A DNA stretch of 64,000 nt, taken from NCBI GenBank assembly GCA_017303655.1, contig JAFLCE010000002.1, positions 62,001 through 126,000 on the forward strand, in the 5' to 3' direction. Below are positions 52,535-62,071 of the stretch, piece by piece. How positions within the stretch are numbered: position 1 is the first letter of the stretch; each line of letters opens with the position of its first letter. Source of the DNA: Anaerolineae bacterium (GTDB taxonomy: Bacteria > Chloroflexota > Anaerolineae > Anaerolineales > Villigracilaceae). The notes below the pieces were generated by a model that did not search any database, was not told the origin of the DNA, and was given only the letters and a program-made list of their open reading frames with translations. Both the position numbers and the translations under genes were made by a program.

Positions 52535-53275
52535 TTACTTTGCGGGGACGCACTCTGCCCAAATATCAGCCCAGCGAATTTCGAAGTGTTTCACATCCAA
52601 ATCCGCTTGTTTCATTTCATCGTAAAAGATATCTTTAGAATATTCAAGTTCGTGCGTATCATCTGTATAAGGGAATAAACCAAGTTCTTTTTTTAGAGCG
52701 GCGTGAATATTGCGTTCAAAGGTCGGCACGCGGATGAGGAACTTCTTCGGCTTGAAGCGTGCGGTCAGATCTTTGAGAAATTCCGGGCGATTCTTCAAGT
52801 GTTCGAGAACACTCGATAAAATGATGACATCCACAGAACCGATCTCGGGAATATCCTTGAATACATCACCCACAATATACTGAATGTTCGGGTGAGTGAA
52901 ACGTTTTTTACCAAACTCGATCTGATCTGTATCGAAATCGATCGCTAGAACCTTCGCATCTGAATGAACGGCAATCGCGTAAGCTAGGGCACCATAACCA
53001 CAGCCAAGGTCAAGCACACTTACATTCTTTTCAATGCGTTCGTAAAAGAACGAGTGAATACCGTCCATCACTTCATGTTTGATATGAACGCCATCCCCCC
53101 AACGCTTGCACTGCGCATCGATCTCGTAATTGACGTAATCATAGACACCCAGCAGCCATTTCGTCGCTTCGCGCGGATCTGCGGATTGCTCCGCACCGAC
53201 CATGGTCTTGACAATAAACCTCCGCAGCGAACGCGGTAGAAGATAATATGCGGTCTTTTGAATAATGGAACTCAT
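52535..53275 (-). CDS. class I SAM-dependent methyltransferase
   Basis: A 246-residue methyltransferase starting at the ATG at 53275; the ATGA overlap with the GT4 stop at 53272 confirms that start over a longer frame. Motif I VLDLGCGYGALAYA is near residue 85, then LAIDFDTDQIEFGKKRF, VDVIILSSVLEHLKNRPEFL and FKPKKFLIRVPTF. Acceptor unknown; it probably methylates the sugar placed by the neighbouring glycosyltransferases. Confidence 0.87.
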   Translation of the reverse strand: MSSIIQKTAYYLLPRSLRRFIVKTMVGAEQSADPREATKWLLGVYDYVNYEIDAQCKRWGDGVHIKHEVMDGIHSFFYERIEKNVSVLDLGCGYGALAYAIAVHSDAKVLAIDFDTDQIEFGKKRFTHPNIQYIVGDVFKDIPEIGSVDVIILSSVLEHLKNRPEFLKDLTARFKPKKFLIRVPTFERNIHAALKKELGLFPYTDDTHELEYSKDIFYDEMKQADLDVKHFEIRWADIWAECVPAK

Positions 53276-54360
53276 TCTACAAATCCTTTCATAAATGCAG
53301 CCCATAAGGGAATTTGGCTTTCATAACTATTGGCTTCCGCAGTCTTTCTTCCAGCACTCAGCATCGGCTGAAGATCGGCTTGAGACGAGCGATACACTTG
53401 AAGGGCGTATGAAGCGAGCGCATCTACATCCTCCGCCTCGGTCATAAATGCATTCTCGCCGTGCTTCACCAGATCCATTGCCTGCCCAACCCGCGTTGTG
53501 ACCAATGGAACGCCGCTTGCCATACTTTCGAGAATCGCTTTTGGACCACCTTCCTGGCGCGATGACACGACATATAAATCCAACGACCGAAACAGCGTTG
53601 CAATATCCGGATAAGACTCAAGATACTGATGCAAATACGGAATGTCTGCATCCTCCAGTCCCTTCTTTACATAACCACGCGCAGGACCAGAAAGCATTAC
53701 AAACAATTCGGGAATATCTTTTTTTAGACGTTTCATCGTCTCTACGAAAACATCTGGACCCTTTTCTCGTTTCGGCTCCATGCCTTCTTCCCAACCAACA
53801 CCATCTTTTTGGAAAGAACCGATAACAAATGCAGATTTTGGTACACCCAACTTTGTACGAGCATCTTGCTTCATTTCAGAAGAGCGGAACGGAAAAAAGC
53901 TTGTATTGATCCCAATCGGAATTAGAAAAACCTTTGAAGGATGAATGCCGGTTTGCAAGATCACATCACGCATTTCAGTATGTGAGACTTGGATTCGCGC
54001 CAGGTTTTCATGATGTTTTTTCAAAGCGTTATACACCCGATCAAAACCAGCATTCTCCGTACCCGGTAAACCATGAAAATATGCAAGCCCAATGCGGTGC
54101 GGCAACAGGTCCAGCCAATTATCATTTTGGAGAAAGAACTGATTCGAATAAAAAATTGTCTGCGGTTGTCTGGCGTGTTTCCAAAGTGGTTTTATCACTG
54201 GCATACCCAGCGCATCGCAAATGGTCTTGAGTTCGCGCATCTCCCAATCCAGCACCCAGCCGGCGTCATCGCCATATAAGATCAAACGCGAATACGGCTT
54301 CCAATTCCACGAAGCCGCTTTGATAATGTTTTTTCCAATACTCTCTGCCAACATTTTCAT
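53272..54360 (-). CDS. GT4-family glycosyltransferase
   Basis: A 362-residue GT-B enzyme. The start is fixed by a 4-bp overlap with the GT4 gene upstream (54357). VIGSFQKDGVGWEEGMEPKREKGPDVFVE and YVVSSRQEGGPKAILESMASGVPLVTTRVG near 265-295 give the donor site. It is one of three consecutive GT/methyltransferase units, all overlapping by 4 bp. Confidence 0.9.
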   Translation of the reverse strand: MKMLAESIGKNIIKAASWNWKPYSRLILYGDDAGWVLDWEMRELKTICDALGMPVIKPLWKHARQPQTIFYSNQFFLQNDNWLDLLPHRIGLAYFHGLPGTENAGFDRVYNALKKHHENLARIQVSHTEMRDVILQTGIHPSKVFLIPIGINTSFFPFRSSEMKQDARTKLGVPKSAFVIGSFQKDGVGWEEGMEPKREKGPDVFVETMKRLKKDIPELFVMLSGPARGYVKKGLEDADIPYLHQYLESYPDIATLFRSLDLYVVSSRQEGGPKAILESMASGVPLVTTRVGQAMDLVKHGENAFMTEAEDVDALASYALQVYRSSQADLQPMLSAGRKTAEANSYESQIPLWAAFMKGFVE

Positions 54361-55328
54361 GAAACCAATTCCAAAACCTTCAAATACTGTGTACTAACTT
54401 CCTTGATAGACGGAATCGAGATGCGCGACTGAACCGCCTCATACTGATCTGTGAGCTGACTCAACAATTCGGGGATTTGCTCCGCCGCCTCGAACCCCGC
54501 CCCAGCCTGTTTCACGATCTCAGGGTGACCGCCACTCTGCAAGTAGATCGCCGGAAGTCCGCAAGTCAGCGCCTCGATAAGAGAGTTCGAACAAGGGTCA
54601 TTCTTGCTGGCAGTAAGGTAGATATCATTCTCACGGAACAACTCCGCCATACGGTACGAATCCACAGCGGGGAGCATACGAATGTTCTTGAACACCACCG
54701 GGCTGCGCCCAACGAATGTCATTTCAAATCTTTCCCAATCCAAGTGTTCATCCAGCCATTGATAAATCAATGCGCCTTTGTTGAGGTTATCCGACCAACT
54801 TGAAGCGACGAGGCGGGTCTTCCGGTTTCGTGAAAACTCTACACGACCACGTGAGTGAAAGATCTCTGGGTCGGCAGCATTGAGAATAACTGTCGGATTC
54901 TTGAATTCCATACCCAAGGCAAGGTGTTTTTCAAGGCTGTATTGCGATTGAAAGATGGTCTTATTAGCAAATTTCAAATTGACTGCATGGATATTTTTAT
55001 CCACACCACCATCGCGTCCACGATACACATCAATGGGACCGTCCACGCGGTGGACATACAATACCGAGTCACGCTTCAATCGTTGAAGACGTTTCTCTTT
55101 GAAATTGAATGAATTTAACAGACAGGCACGAGTAGTACGAGAAAGGCTATTATTTTCGACACGTAGCCCATGCGCCTCTGCCTGTTTCCAAAGCGCTCGT
55201 AGAAACTGATGTCCGCCCCCGGTCGGAGGCGGCTCAAACTCATGAAAAATGGATAGATCTGCCGAGGAGAATAATCCCATGGCAATAGCGAATAGATCAG
55301 AGGCAGAGTTAGCCAGCCCAAACTTCAT
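54357..55328 (-). CDS. GT4-like glycosyltransferase
   Basis: A 323-residue GT-B enzyme from the ATG at 55328 (KFGLANSASDLFAIAMGLF); the frame can be read 12 codons further up but that would overlap the previous methyltransferase gene. LVASSWSDNLNKGALI and LTASKNDPCSNSLIEALTCGLPAIYLQSGG near 255-285 match the donor-binding region. The N-terminal half is short for GT4. Sugar unknown. Confidence 0.83.
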   Translation of the reverse strand: MKFGLANSASDLFAIAMGLFSSADLSIFHEFEPPPTGGGHQFLRALWKQAEAHGLRVENNSLSRTTRACLLNSFNFKEKRLQRLKRDSVLYVHRVDGPIDVYRGRDGGVDKNIHAVNLKFANKTIFQSQYSLEKHLALGMEFKNPTVILNAADPEIFHSRGRVEFSRNRKTRLVASSWSDNLNKGALIYQWLDEHLDWERFEMTFVGRSPVVFKNIRMLPAVDSYRMAELFRENDIYLTASKNDPCSNSLIEALTCGLPAIYLQSGGHPEIVKQAGAGFEAAEQIPELLSQLTDQYEAVQSRISIPSIKEVSTQYLKVLELVS

Positions 55329-55341
55329 ATATATATCCGCG

Positions 55342-56133
55342 TTACGCCTTTTTTCTGGCAGCAACCATCAGCATGTGTCCCCAATCCGAATTCACATAAG
55401 GAATATATTTGCTAATACGTACAATAAGTTTGTTGAAAAATACGGGGATTTTCTTTAACCAATGCAATTCCTGCGAAAGCGTATTCTGGTGAGCATAAGA
55501 ATAGATAGCTTCGATTTCATAGCCGTTCGCTTCGAGAATGCGACAAAACTCTTCGCGGGTAAATGCATATTGATAAAATTCCAACCCTGTCACATCATCT
55601 TGGTAGGCACCGCGCTTGGCACGCCAACGGCGGAGGTCATTGAAATATGGCACAGAGATCAATAACATACCACCAGGTTTCAGAATGCGCCGCATTTCTT
55701 GAAGAAATACATCCGGTCCAGTCCGGCGATGTTCTACAACTCCAATGGAAACCATTGCATCAAAAGCATCGCTTGCTATACCAAGGGCTGTAATATCACC
55801 GCAAACAAGACGCAAACCACCAACGATCTGGTTGGCTTTTTGCATGGCTTTGAAGGCGTAGTCTAAGCCAAAACAATTGTAATTGTTTGCTCTTAGAGCA
55901 GTTACCAGTTGTGCGGTGCCACATCCCGCTTCAAGAATAGAACCCTCTTTGGGAAGGTGGTGTTTGAACATCTTATCAAAATAATTCAGATTTCCCTCGA
56001 GATAGGGCTTGTAATAATCTGGATTAATGTCTTTGAACCATACATTTTCCCAGTACGCCTCATTGGCAGCTTTATGGTAATACACCAAACGTCCATTTTC
56101 TAAAACACGATTTCCATCACGATTTGTTTGCAT
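55342..56133 (-). CDS. class I SAM-dependent methyltransferase
   Basis: A 263-residue methyltransferase. Motif I ILEAGCGTAQLV is near residue 66, then FGLDYAFKAMQKAN, GIASDAFDAMVSIGVVEHRRTGPDV and RILKPGGMLLISVPYFN. The last 40 residues include a hydrophobic segment (LKKIPVFFNKLIVRISKYI). It is separated from the next methyltransferase gene by 15 bp. Two neighbouring methyltransferases suggest a doubly methylated residue, by inference. Confidence 0.87.
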   Translation of the reverse strand: MQTNRDGNRVLENGRLVYYHKAANEAYWENVWFKDINPDYYKPYLEGNLNYFDKMFKHHLPKEGSILEAGCGTAQLVTALRANNYNCFGLDYAFKAMQKANQIVGGLRLVCGDITALGIASDAFDAMVSIGVVEHRRTGPDVFLQEMRRILKPGGMLLISVPYFNDLRRWRAKRGAYQDDVTGLEFYQYAFTREEFCRILEANGYEIEAIYSYAHQNTLSQELHWLKKIPVFFNKLIVRISKYIPYVNSDWGHMLMVAARKKA

Positions 56134-56148
56134 TATAAAAATATTCCT

Positions 56149-56835
56149 TTATCGAATTGCTTTAAGAAAATAGCCGGTAGTGAACTTTTGTCGACTTATG
56201 TTTTCCTCGCCATAGAGAGCAAGGTCAAGAGAAATAAGCCAGCGCGAGATCCACTTCAACGCCCAACGCACAAATTTACTGGTGAAAGTCTTTCCTTCTT
56301 CGCCAAGAATACCCAACTCGCACAATAGACCCAGCACGCCGAAGTATCCTCCCATGCGACACACCTCCACCGATTTGAATTCACGGAAAAGATAACGCAA
56401 ACCATCTTCGGTGAAGCGTTGAAAGTCGTAGGGGTCAGCATGTACCGGGTAGAAAAAAGGTACGGAGGCAAAGACTAAGCCATCGTTACGAAGGAGGCGG
56501 TGAATTTCATCCACACAGGCTTGCGGATCTTTGAGATGTTCCAGCACTTCGGTACAGAGAATGCAATCTACGTTTCCGGGTTGAAGCGGCGTCTGGGTCA
56601 CATCGGCATAGATGTCGGGATGTGTGGAGAGGTCGAGGTTGAGATACCACCATGTTCGTACCTGATCAGACGGAGGTTGAAAGGTGCCACGTTTGTTTTC
56701 ACGCTTGCCACCAAGGTCGAGTACAACACCACGCATTTCATGTGAAAAGGTGTTGAGAAAGGAGTCGAGCCAGAATCGCCGGTAGGTGATGTATTCTTTG
56801 GTCTTCCAGGGTTGGGATGAAATGCGTGGCAGCAT
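56149..56835 (-). CDS. methyltransferase-like protein with altered motif I
   Basis: A 228-residue protein from the ATG at 56835; the 47-residue extension above it overlaps the carbamoyltransferase gene and is rejected. Motif I is reduced to VLDLGGKRENKRG, lacking the usual Gly-x-Gly, while CILCTEVLEHLKDPQACVDEIHRLLRNDGLVFASVPFFYPVH is a normal motif II-III-post-III stretch. SAM binding is probable but less certain than in its neighbours. Acceptor unknown. Confidence 0.72.
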   Translation of the reverse strand: MLPRISSQPWKTKEYITYRRFWLDSFLNTFSHEMRGVVLDLGGKRENKRGTFQPPSDQVRTWWYLNLDLSTHPDIYADVTQTPLQPGNVDCILCTEVLEHLKDPQACVDEIHRLLRNDGLVFASVPFFYPVHADPYDFQRFTEDGLRYLFREFKSVEVCRMGGYFGVLGLLCELGILGEEGKTFTSKFVRWALKWISRWLISLDLALYGEENISRQKFTTGYFLKAIR

Positions 56836-56845
56836 GGCGTGGGTC

Positions 56846-58615
56846 TTATTTAATGGATTGGAATATCTGTTCGCGCCCAGGTTTGCAGAAGAGCGTATTC
56901 TCAACCAGCACAAAATCAAGTTCAGTGGATTTGAGCATCTCCAAGCCGACCGCATAGTAATTGAGGATGGGTTCACCGCCAGGATTGAAAGAGGTGTTGA
57001 GCATGATGGGCATACCCGAAAGTTTTTCGAACTCTTTCAGGGTTTGATGCATGAAAGGATGCATCTCTTGTCCTACAGTTTGGAGGCGAGAACTTCCGTC
57101 TACGTGGGTAATAGATGGCAGTACTTCGCGATATTCAGGTTTGGTGTAGCAAATCACAGACATATAGGGGATGTCGTCCGTGTTGGTGAAGTAGTCGGCG
57201 GCGCGTTCGGCTATGGCAATGGGGGCAAAGGGACGATACCACTCGCGGTGTTTGACCTTTTTATTGACAATGTCTTTCATGTCTTTGTTAAGTGGGTTGC
57301 ACAAGATGGAACGATTGCCCAGCGCGCGCGGCCCAACCTCGTACTTGCCACGAATGACACCAACCATGTAATCTGAGTAGACTAGGTTTGCCAGAATGGC
57401 GGTGGACTGTTCTGAGTGCAAGTCTATGTGTGGGTATTGCGTGCGTAGGGCAGGCAGATCGTTTTTATCAAAAACCTCGGAACCGAGGTACGGGGAGAAG
57501 TATTCACCGTAACCATCAAAGGCACCATTCGCACCCGAGTTCCAATATACGTATAAGGCTGCCCCGGCAGAGAGACCACAATCTGAAGGGTTTGGCACAA
57601 AATGGGTGTCTTTGAAGACGCCTAGTTGCTGGATCTCATAGTTTGTTACGCCATTTAATGCGCACCCACCCACGATGCAAAGGTTTTCATATTTACCGAA
57701 GTAAGGCTTGAGCAGATCGATAACGGCTTCTGTCCATGCGCTTTGGACGGTGGCAGCAAAATTCTGGGCTGTTTTGTCTTCGGGTCCATTTAAACGCAGA
57801 ACGGTCTTGTTGAGACCGACCACTTTTTTGATGGTGTCTTTAAGGCTGTCTGCATTCTCTTCTTCAGACACGAGATATTGCTTCAAGTCTGGGATGTCTC
57901 GCACACTCACGTCGTTAATGCGGTGCGCCTTGCCATAGCTGTTGAGTCCTTCGATCTGACGAGGCGCCGCTTTTACATACTTTTTGATGTAGTCGCGGGC
58001 GTAGGGCATCCATTCTTTGACAGGTTCGCCATAGGCGGTGAGCCCCATGACCTTACCGGAGGTTGTACCTTCGACTTCCGGCTTTATGCCTACAATGTAA
58101 CCCATATTGTTATAACTTTGCCCAAAGCGAATGGGATCGTTATGCAAGTATTCGATTTTGTTGCCTTTTGCCCCGAAAATAATGGTCTGTCCATCGTTGC
58201 CTTCGCCATCATAACTGAGGACAAGGGCATCTTTGAAAGGCGAAGAGAAAAACGCCAGGGCGGCATGGCTCAGGTGATGATCGACATGATGGGTCGAGCC
58301 AAATTTAAAGCCCAACTTTCCAAGAATTTGTTGGAAATTCTTGAATTCCTCCGCCCTTCCCTGGTTTTGAACAGCAAGAGCATCGAAGGTGGTTCCCCAT
58401 TCCTTTGCCACCATGCCAAGAAAAAGTTCCATATCTTCCAGCGAAACGTATTGATAGCCGCTAATATGTTTACCCGGCTCCATGGTGATGCAATGCAGTT
58501 TATAGCGTTTCTGCCGGAAGAAGCGTTCAGCCTCCATAACTGCTACCACTTTTCCGTTCACGATATGGGCAAAACTGGTATCATGCCCCAAACTAACGCC
58601 TAAGATGCTTTTCAT
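56846..58615 (-). CDS. NodU/CmcH-type carbamoyltransferase
   Basis: A 589-residue O-carbamoyltransferase. The N-terminal Kae1-like ATP domain shows ILGVSLGHDTSFAHI and HHVDHHLSHAALAFFSS (metal-binding histidines); the C-terminal YrdC-like part ends near PFAPIAIAERAADYF and MPIMLNTSFNPGGEPILN. It makes carbamoyl-adenylate from carbamoyl phosphate and ATP, then carbamoylates a hydroxyl group, as in NodU. Here a sugar hydroxyl is the likely target. A GGAGG ribosome site lies 6 nt before the ATG, the strongest in this operon, in an AT-rich leader. Confidence 0.92.
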   Translation of the reverse strand: MKSILGVSLGHDTSFAHIVNGKVVAVMEAERFFRQKRYKLHCITMEPGKHISGYQYVSLEDMELFLGMVAKEWGTTFDALAVQNQGRAEEFKNFQQILGKLGFKFGSTHHVDHHLSHAALAFFSSPFKDALVLSYDGEGNDGQTIIFGAKGNKIEYLHNDPIRFGQSYNNMGYIVGIKPEVEGTTSGKVMGLTAYGEPVKEWMPYARDYIKKYVKAAPRQIEGLNSYGKAHRINDVSVRDIPDLKQYLVSEEENADSLKDTIKKVVGLNKTVLRLNGPEDKTAQNFAATVQSAWTEAVIDLLKPYFGKYENLCIVGGCALNGVTNYEIQQLGVFKDTHFVPNPSDCGLSAGAALYVYWNSGANGAFDGYGEYFSPYLGSEVFDKNDLPALRTQYPHIDLHSEQSTAILANLVYSDYMVGVIRGKYEVGPRALGNRSILCNPLNKDMKDIVNKKVKHREWYRPFAPIAIAERAADYFTNTDDIPYMSVICYTKPEYREVLPSITHVDGSSRLQTVGQEMHPFMHQTLKEFEKLSGMPIMLNTSFNPGGEPILNYYAVGLEMLKSTELDFVLVENTLFCKPGREQIFQSIK

Positions 58616-58653
58616 GTATCCTCCAACATATATTTTATGATTTGTTTAAATAA

Positions 58654-60069
58654 TTATTTTTTGATTCTACTTTTTATCATGTTAACAAGCCGAAACCCAG
58701 CTTGACCATCCAACTCGCCGCATTCTGACTCGGCATAAACATGCCGGGCTTCGCGGTCGAGTGTACGGTCATTGAGGTAGTCTTCCAACGCGCTGAATAG
58801 TTCATTTTCATTTTTCGCCACACGCGCTGCCGCCAATCGTAGCGGACGTCGGTTATGAGTCTGCCGCTGAAGAAAACCGGTTGTAACGCTAAAGCGCAGT
58901 CCAAATGTGTAGGGATCAAAGCCGACATGAATGGTGGGCAGGTCACAAATAGCTGCTTCGAGTCCGATGGTGGAAAAATAATTCACCATCACATCACTGT
59001 ATCGAAGTAAATAGTTTAGTTCATCAGGGGCATCATCAAAGGCAAGGTCCACACGGAATTCGGCGGTGCGGTCTCCGCTGGCATCAATGGAACCAGGGTT
59101 GGAGATGTATGCGCCCGCCTGCTTGAAAAGGTTTTCCAAAACTGTCCATGCAGGCGAGTTGGTTAACTTGGGATGCGGATACGGGCGGACGATGAAGTTG
59201 AATGGCTCGCGCCAGACCTTGTCCTTTTGCTCCACGAAGACGCGGTAAATATCAAAATAATGATTGATGTTGACGCCGCCCGCAAAGAGAATGGTCTTTT
59301 TCTTTGGGTCGAGGTTAAGCGAACGCAAAAACTCCTCGCGGCTCTTGGGCAAGGGCGTCATGAAACGGTCATATTGCACAGGCCCGGTGATCTCCAATTT
59401 ATTAGCCGGATAACCATGCAGTTTGATAGCCTCATCCGCCATTTGTCTGCTCCACACGCCCAGACAGGCTGGCTCAAACCCGCGATAACCCATGTTAACG
59501 ATATTGTCGTAGTTGGTGATGGCCGTAAAGGTGGGAATGCCCAGTCGCTGTGCCTCGTGTGCGAACTGGTTCTCATTCCAAAATCCATAATTTCCCATCC
59601 CTGGCGTTAGGACACAGGTGACCTCTTGTTTTTTGAATTGTTCGTCGTGCGCATGTGTGCTGTAAAAGTTTCGTTCCATCCAAGACAATAACCTGCCCAT
59701 GCCAGGGATGCGGCGCAGGGCTGCAACATAGGTCATTTGAAGCGCCATACCCGTTAGTGTAGCGTCGAACAACTTACTTTCAATCAATTCTCGAAAACGC
59801 AGGTCGGTCGTCTCTGTCACAATCACAAAGCGGCGCAACATTCTCAATTGTTGCAAAAGAAAATGCTTTTGGTAATACTCGTCGTACTGATCAACTTGCA
59901 ATTCAAAATACTGGCTGGGATCAAAATCGAATGAGCGGAAATAATATGGGCTGAGGAAATACAACGGCTTGAAACCACCTTCCGTCAGTCGCTGACGAAA
60001 GGATGGTTGATGAAAGGCGCGCGCCGCCATCTTGCCGTGCAAGGGAATGCCGATCTTTATTTCAGACAT
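58654..60069 (-). CDS. GT-B-fold surface carbohydrate transferase (CDP-glycerol-transferase-like)
   Basis: A 471-residue soluble protein with the same overall plan as 2127 and 23368. IKIGIPLHGKMAARAFHQPSF starts it; LFAGGVNINHYFDIYRVF and then RPYPHPKLTNSPAWTVL with YSDVMVNYFSTIGLEAAICDLP form the C-terminal donor side. Substrate unknown. Its start lies 3 bp downstream of the transketolase gene. Confidence in the fold is moderate; it could also be a polyol-phosphate transferase. Confidence 0.6.
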   Translation of the reverse strand: MSEIKIGIPLHGKMAARAFHQPSFRQRLTEGGFKPLYFLSPYYFRSFDFDPSQYFELQVDQYDEYYQKHFLLQQLRMLRRFVIVTETTDLRFRELIESKLFDATLTGMALQMTYVAALRRIPGMGRLLSWMERNFYSTHAHDEQFKKQEVTCVLTPGMGNYGFWNENQFAHEAQRLGIPTFTAITNYDNIVNMGYRGFEPACLGVWSRQMADEAIKLHGYPANKLEITGPVQYDRFMTPLPKSREEFLRSLNLDPKKKTILFAGGVNINHYFDIYRVFVEQKDKVWREPFNFIVRPYPHPKLTNSPAWTVLENLFKQAGAYISNPGSIDASGDRTAEFRVDLAFDDAPDELNYLLRYSDVMVNYFSTIGLEAAICDLPTIHVGFDPYTFGLRFSVTTGFLQRQTHNRRPLRLAAARVAKNENELFSALEDYLNDRTLDREARHVYAESECGELDGQAGFRLVNMIKSRIKK

Positions 60070-60072
60070 TAA

Positions 60073-62049
60073 TTAACCGCAATACTTCATTACACGCTTG
60101 GAAAGCGATAAGCCATCTAACTCATGGAACACCAGCGCCTGTTGCGGCGTGCCACAAGCGGGATAACCTTCAACGGCAAACTTGATCATTTGCTTCCCGT
60201 TCAATAATCCATGTTCGGCGCAGGCAGTAAGGATGTTATCCATCAAACCGCCAGCGGGATGATGATCTTCAAGCATGAAGATATTTGAGTAAGGCTTGAG
60301 AACTTCGGTCAGCCATTTTACATCCACGCGATTGAGCCAAGGCATGTTGATAATGCTCAAGCCGAATCCGCGCTCGGCGAGGAGTTCGCTGGCAAGGAGC
60401 GCCTCGTGCAGCATGACCGGCCCATACGCGAACATGACCGCATCTTTCCCCGCCGTGAGTTGACAGCCCTGCCCGGGCTTGAACTCATACCCAGCCGGGA
60501 GCGCAATCCGGCGCGGACTGGGTCCGATGATGAGGCGCAACGCAATCACATCGTCAGTTTCGTTCACGCTGTAATCCATTGCCATACGAGTCTCTTCGGC
60601 GTTACATGGTTGCAGGATTGTGCAATTCGGCAGCGCGGAGAAGAGCGAAATATCGCGCAGGGATTGGTGAGACTTGCCCGGTCCAGCAGGGATCAAGCCC
60701 GCATAATGCAAGGCATAAATGATCTTGGATTTTTCACCCGCGGCGTTATAGATTTGTTCATTGGCGCGTGATGCAAGGAAACTAGCGAAAGAATTGACAA
60801 CAGGTAACAGTCCCTGACGAGCAAGACCTGCCGCCATCGAGACCATATCCTGCTCGGCGATGCCGTTTTCGATGAAGCGGTCGGGATAAGTATTTTCAAA
60901 GTCGCGAACTTTGCAATCAGAGGAGAGGTCAGCATCAAGCACGACGATGTCTTTGCGCTGGGCAGCAAGTTCCACCAAGGCTTGACCATATGCACGCGAG
61001 ACGTATTCATCCGTTGGCTTCACAGAAAGACGATTCAGCGCCGCCTGACTGAGAGGCTCGCCTTCCAACATGGACGGCGTAGCGGTCTTCACTTCCGGCT
61101 CAACGGGAGTCAAATGCAACGGGTCGAGCGACACAGCTTTGAGGTCCGCATTGATGCGCTGAATCAGTTCAGAATAACCCGCCCCGAAGGCTGCATCATC
61201 CGGCGCACCCGAATGCCAGGGATAGAGTCCTTTTCCAATTTCAAGTGCGGCGGGATGCTCCATGAAGGAGATGCCGCGACCCTTGATGGTATCGGCGATG
61301 ATGATCTGCGGCTTGCCTTTGACCTGCTTGGCTTCGGCAAGCGCCTTTTCGATGGAACGAAAATCATGCCCATCAATGCGAATGACATGCCAACCGAACG
61401 CGGTGAACTTTTCGACAAGGTTGCGAAGATCAATAATCTCAGCAACGGGCTTATCAGATTGCACTTTGTTGTCGTCGACAATCACAGTAAGGTTATCGAC
61501 CTTATGATGCGCGGTGACATGCAAGGCTTCGTAGTTCTGACCTTCCTGCAACTCGCCATCGCCGGTCATCACGAACACATGCCCATCATTGTTGTTGTAT
61601 TTCTTCGCCCACGCCATGCCGCGTCCCTTCGAGATGCCCATGCCGAGCGAACCCGAGTTGGCTTCCATGCCGCGATTGCCGATATCGGGATGACCATTCA
61701 AGCCATTGAGGCGGCGCAGTGACATGAGCATGGCATCTGAAATTTCACCAAGCGAATGCAACACGGCATACAAGCCCGGCACATCATGTCCCTTCGACGA
61801 AAAATAAATATCGCGGTCAGGACTGTCAAAGCCAACCTTGAGCGTATTCATCTCTTCGTAGTACATCCACACCACAATATCCATCGCACTGAAGCTCGAG
61901 CCGAGATGTCCAGAGCCTGCGCGTTTCACTTCAGTGAGCGTGTTGGCGCGGCACATATCCGCGATGATCTGAAGTTTCTTATATTTGTCTGCTGAAGAAT
62001 TGCGCACACGCTTGAATTCTTCGGCGGAGATTAATTTCAGTTCAACCAT
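60073..62049 (-). CDS. tkt: transketolase
   Basis: A 658-residue full-length transketolase from the ATG at 62049; the 64-residue extension above it reads out of frame through the methyltransferase gene and is rejected. The thiamine-diphosphate domain has the conserved GSGHLGSSFSAMDIV and GDGELQEGQNYEA with Mg-binding residues; the pyrimidine-binding half starts near AYGQALVELAAQ (about 375). Inside a glycan cluster it may make a special sugar precursor rather than serve the pentose cycle. It lies 22 bp from the methyltransferase gene. Confidence 0.9.
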   Translation of the reverse strand: MVELKLISAEEFKRVRNSSADKYKKLQIIADMCRANTLTEVKRAGSGHLGSSFSAMDIVVWMYYEEMNTLKVGFDSPDRDIYFSSKGHDVPGLYAVLHSLGEISDAMLMSLRRLNGLNGHPDIGNRGMEANSGSLGMGISKGRGMAWAKKYNNNDGHVFVMTGDGELQEGQNYEALHVTAHHKVDNLTVIVDDNKVQSDKPVAEIIDLRNLVEKFTAFGWHVIRIDGHDFRSIEKALAEAKQVKGKPQIIIADTIKGRGISFMEHPAALEIGKGLYPWHSGAPDDAAFGAGYSELIQRINADLKAVSLDPLHLTPVEPEVKTATPSMLEGEPLSQAALNRLSVKPTDEYVSRAYGQALVELAAQRKDIVVLDADLSSDCKVRDFENTYPDRFIENGIAEQDMVSMAAGLARQGLLPVVNSFASFLASRANEQIYNAAGEKSKIIYALHYAGLIPAGPGKSHQSLRDISLFSALPNCTILQPCNAEETRMAMDYSVNETDDVIALRLIIGPSPRRIALPAGYEFKPGQGCQLTAGKDAVMFAYGPVMLHEALLASELLAERGFGLSIINMPWLNRVDVKWLTEVLKPYSNIFMLEDHHPAGGLMDNILTACAEHGLLNGKQMIKFAVEGYPACGTPQQALVFHELDGLSLSKRVMKYCG

Positions 62050-62071
62050 GTTTGTGTTCCTATAATTCCAT

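Noticed and set aside
56836..56976. 47-residue extension of the 56149 methyltransferase
   Set aside because: It overlaps the carbamoyltransferase coding end; the ATG at 56835 gives the usual 10-bp spacing.
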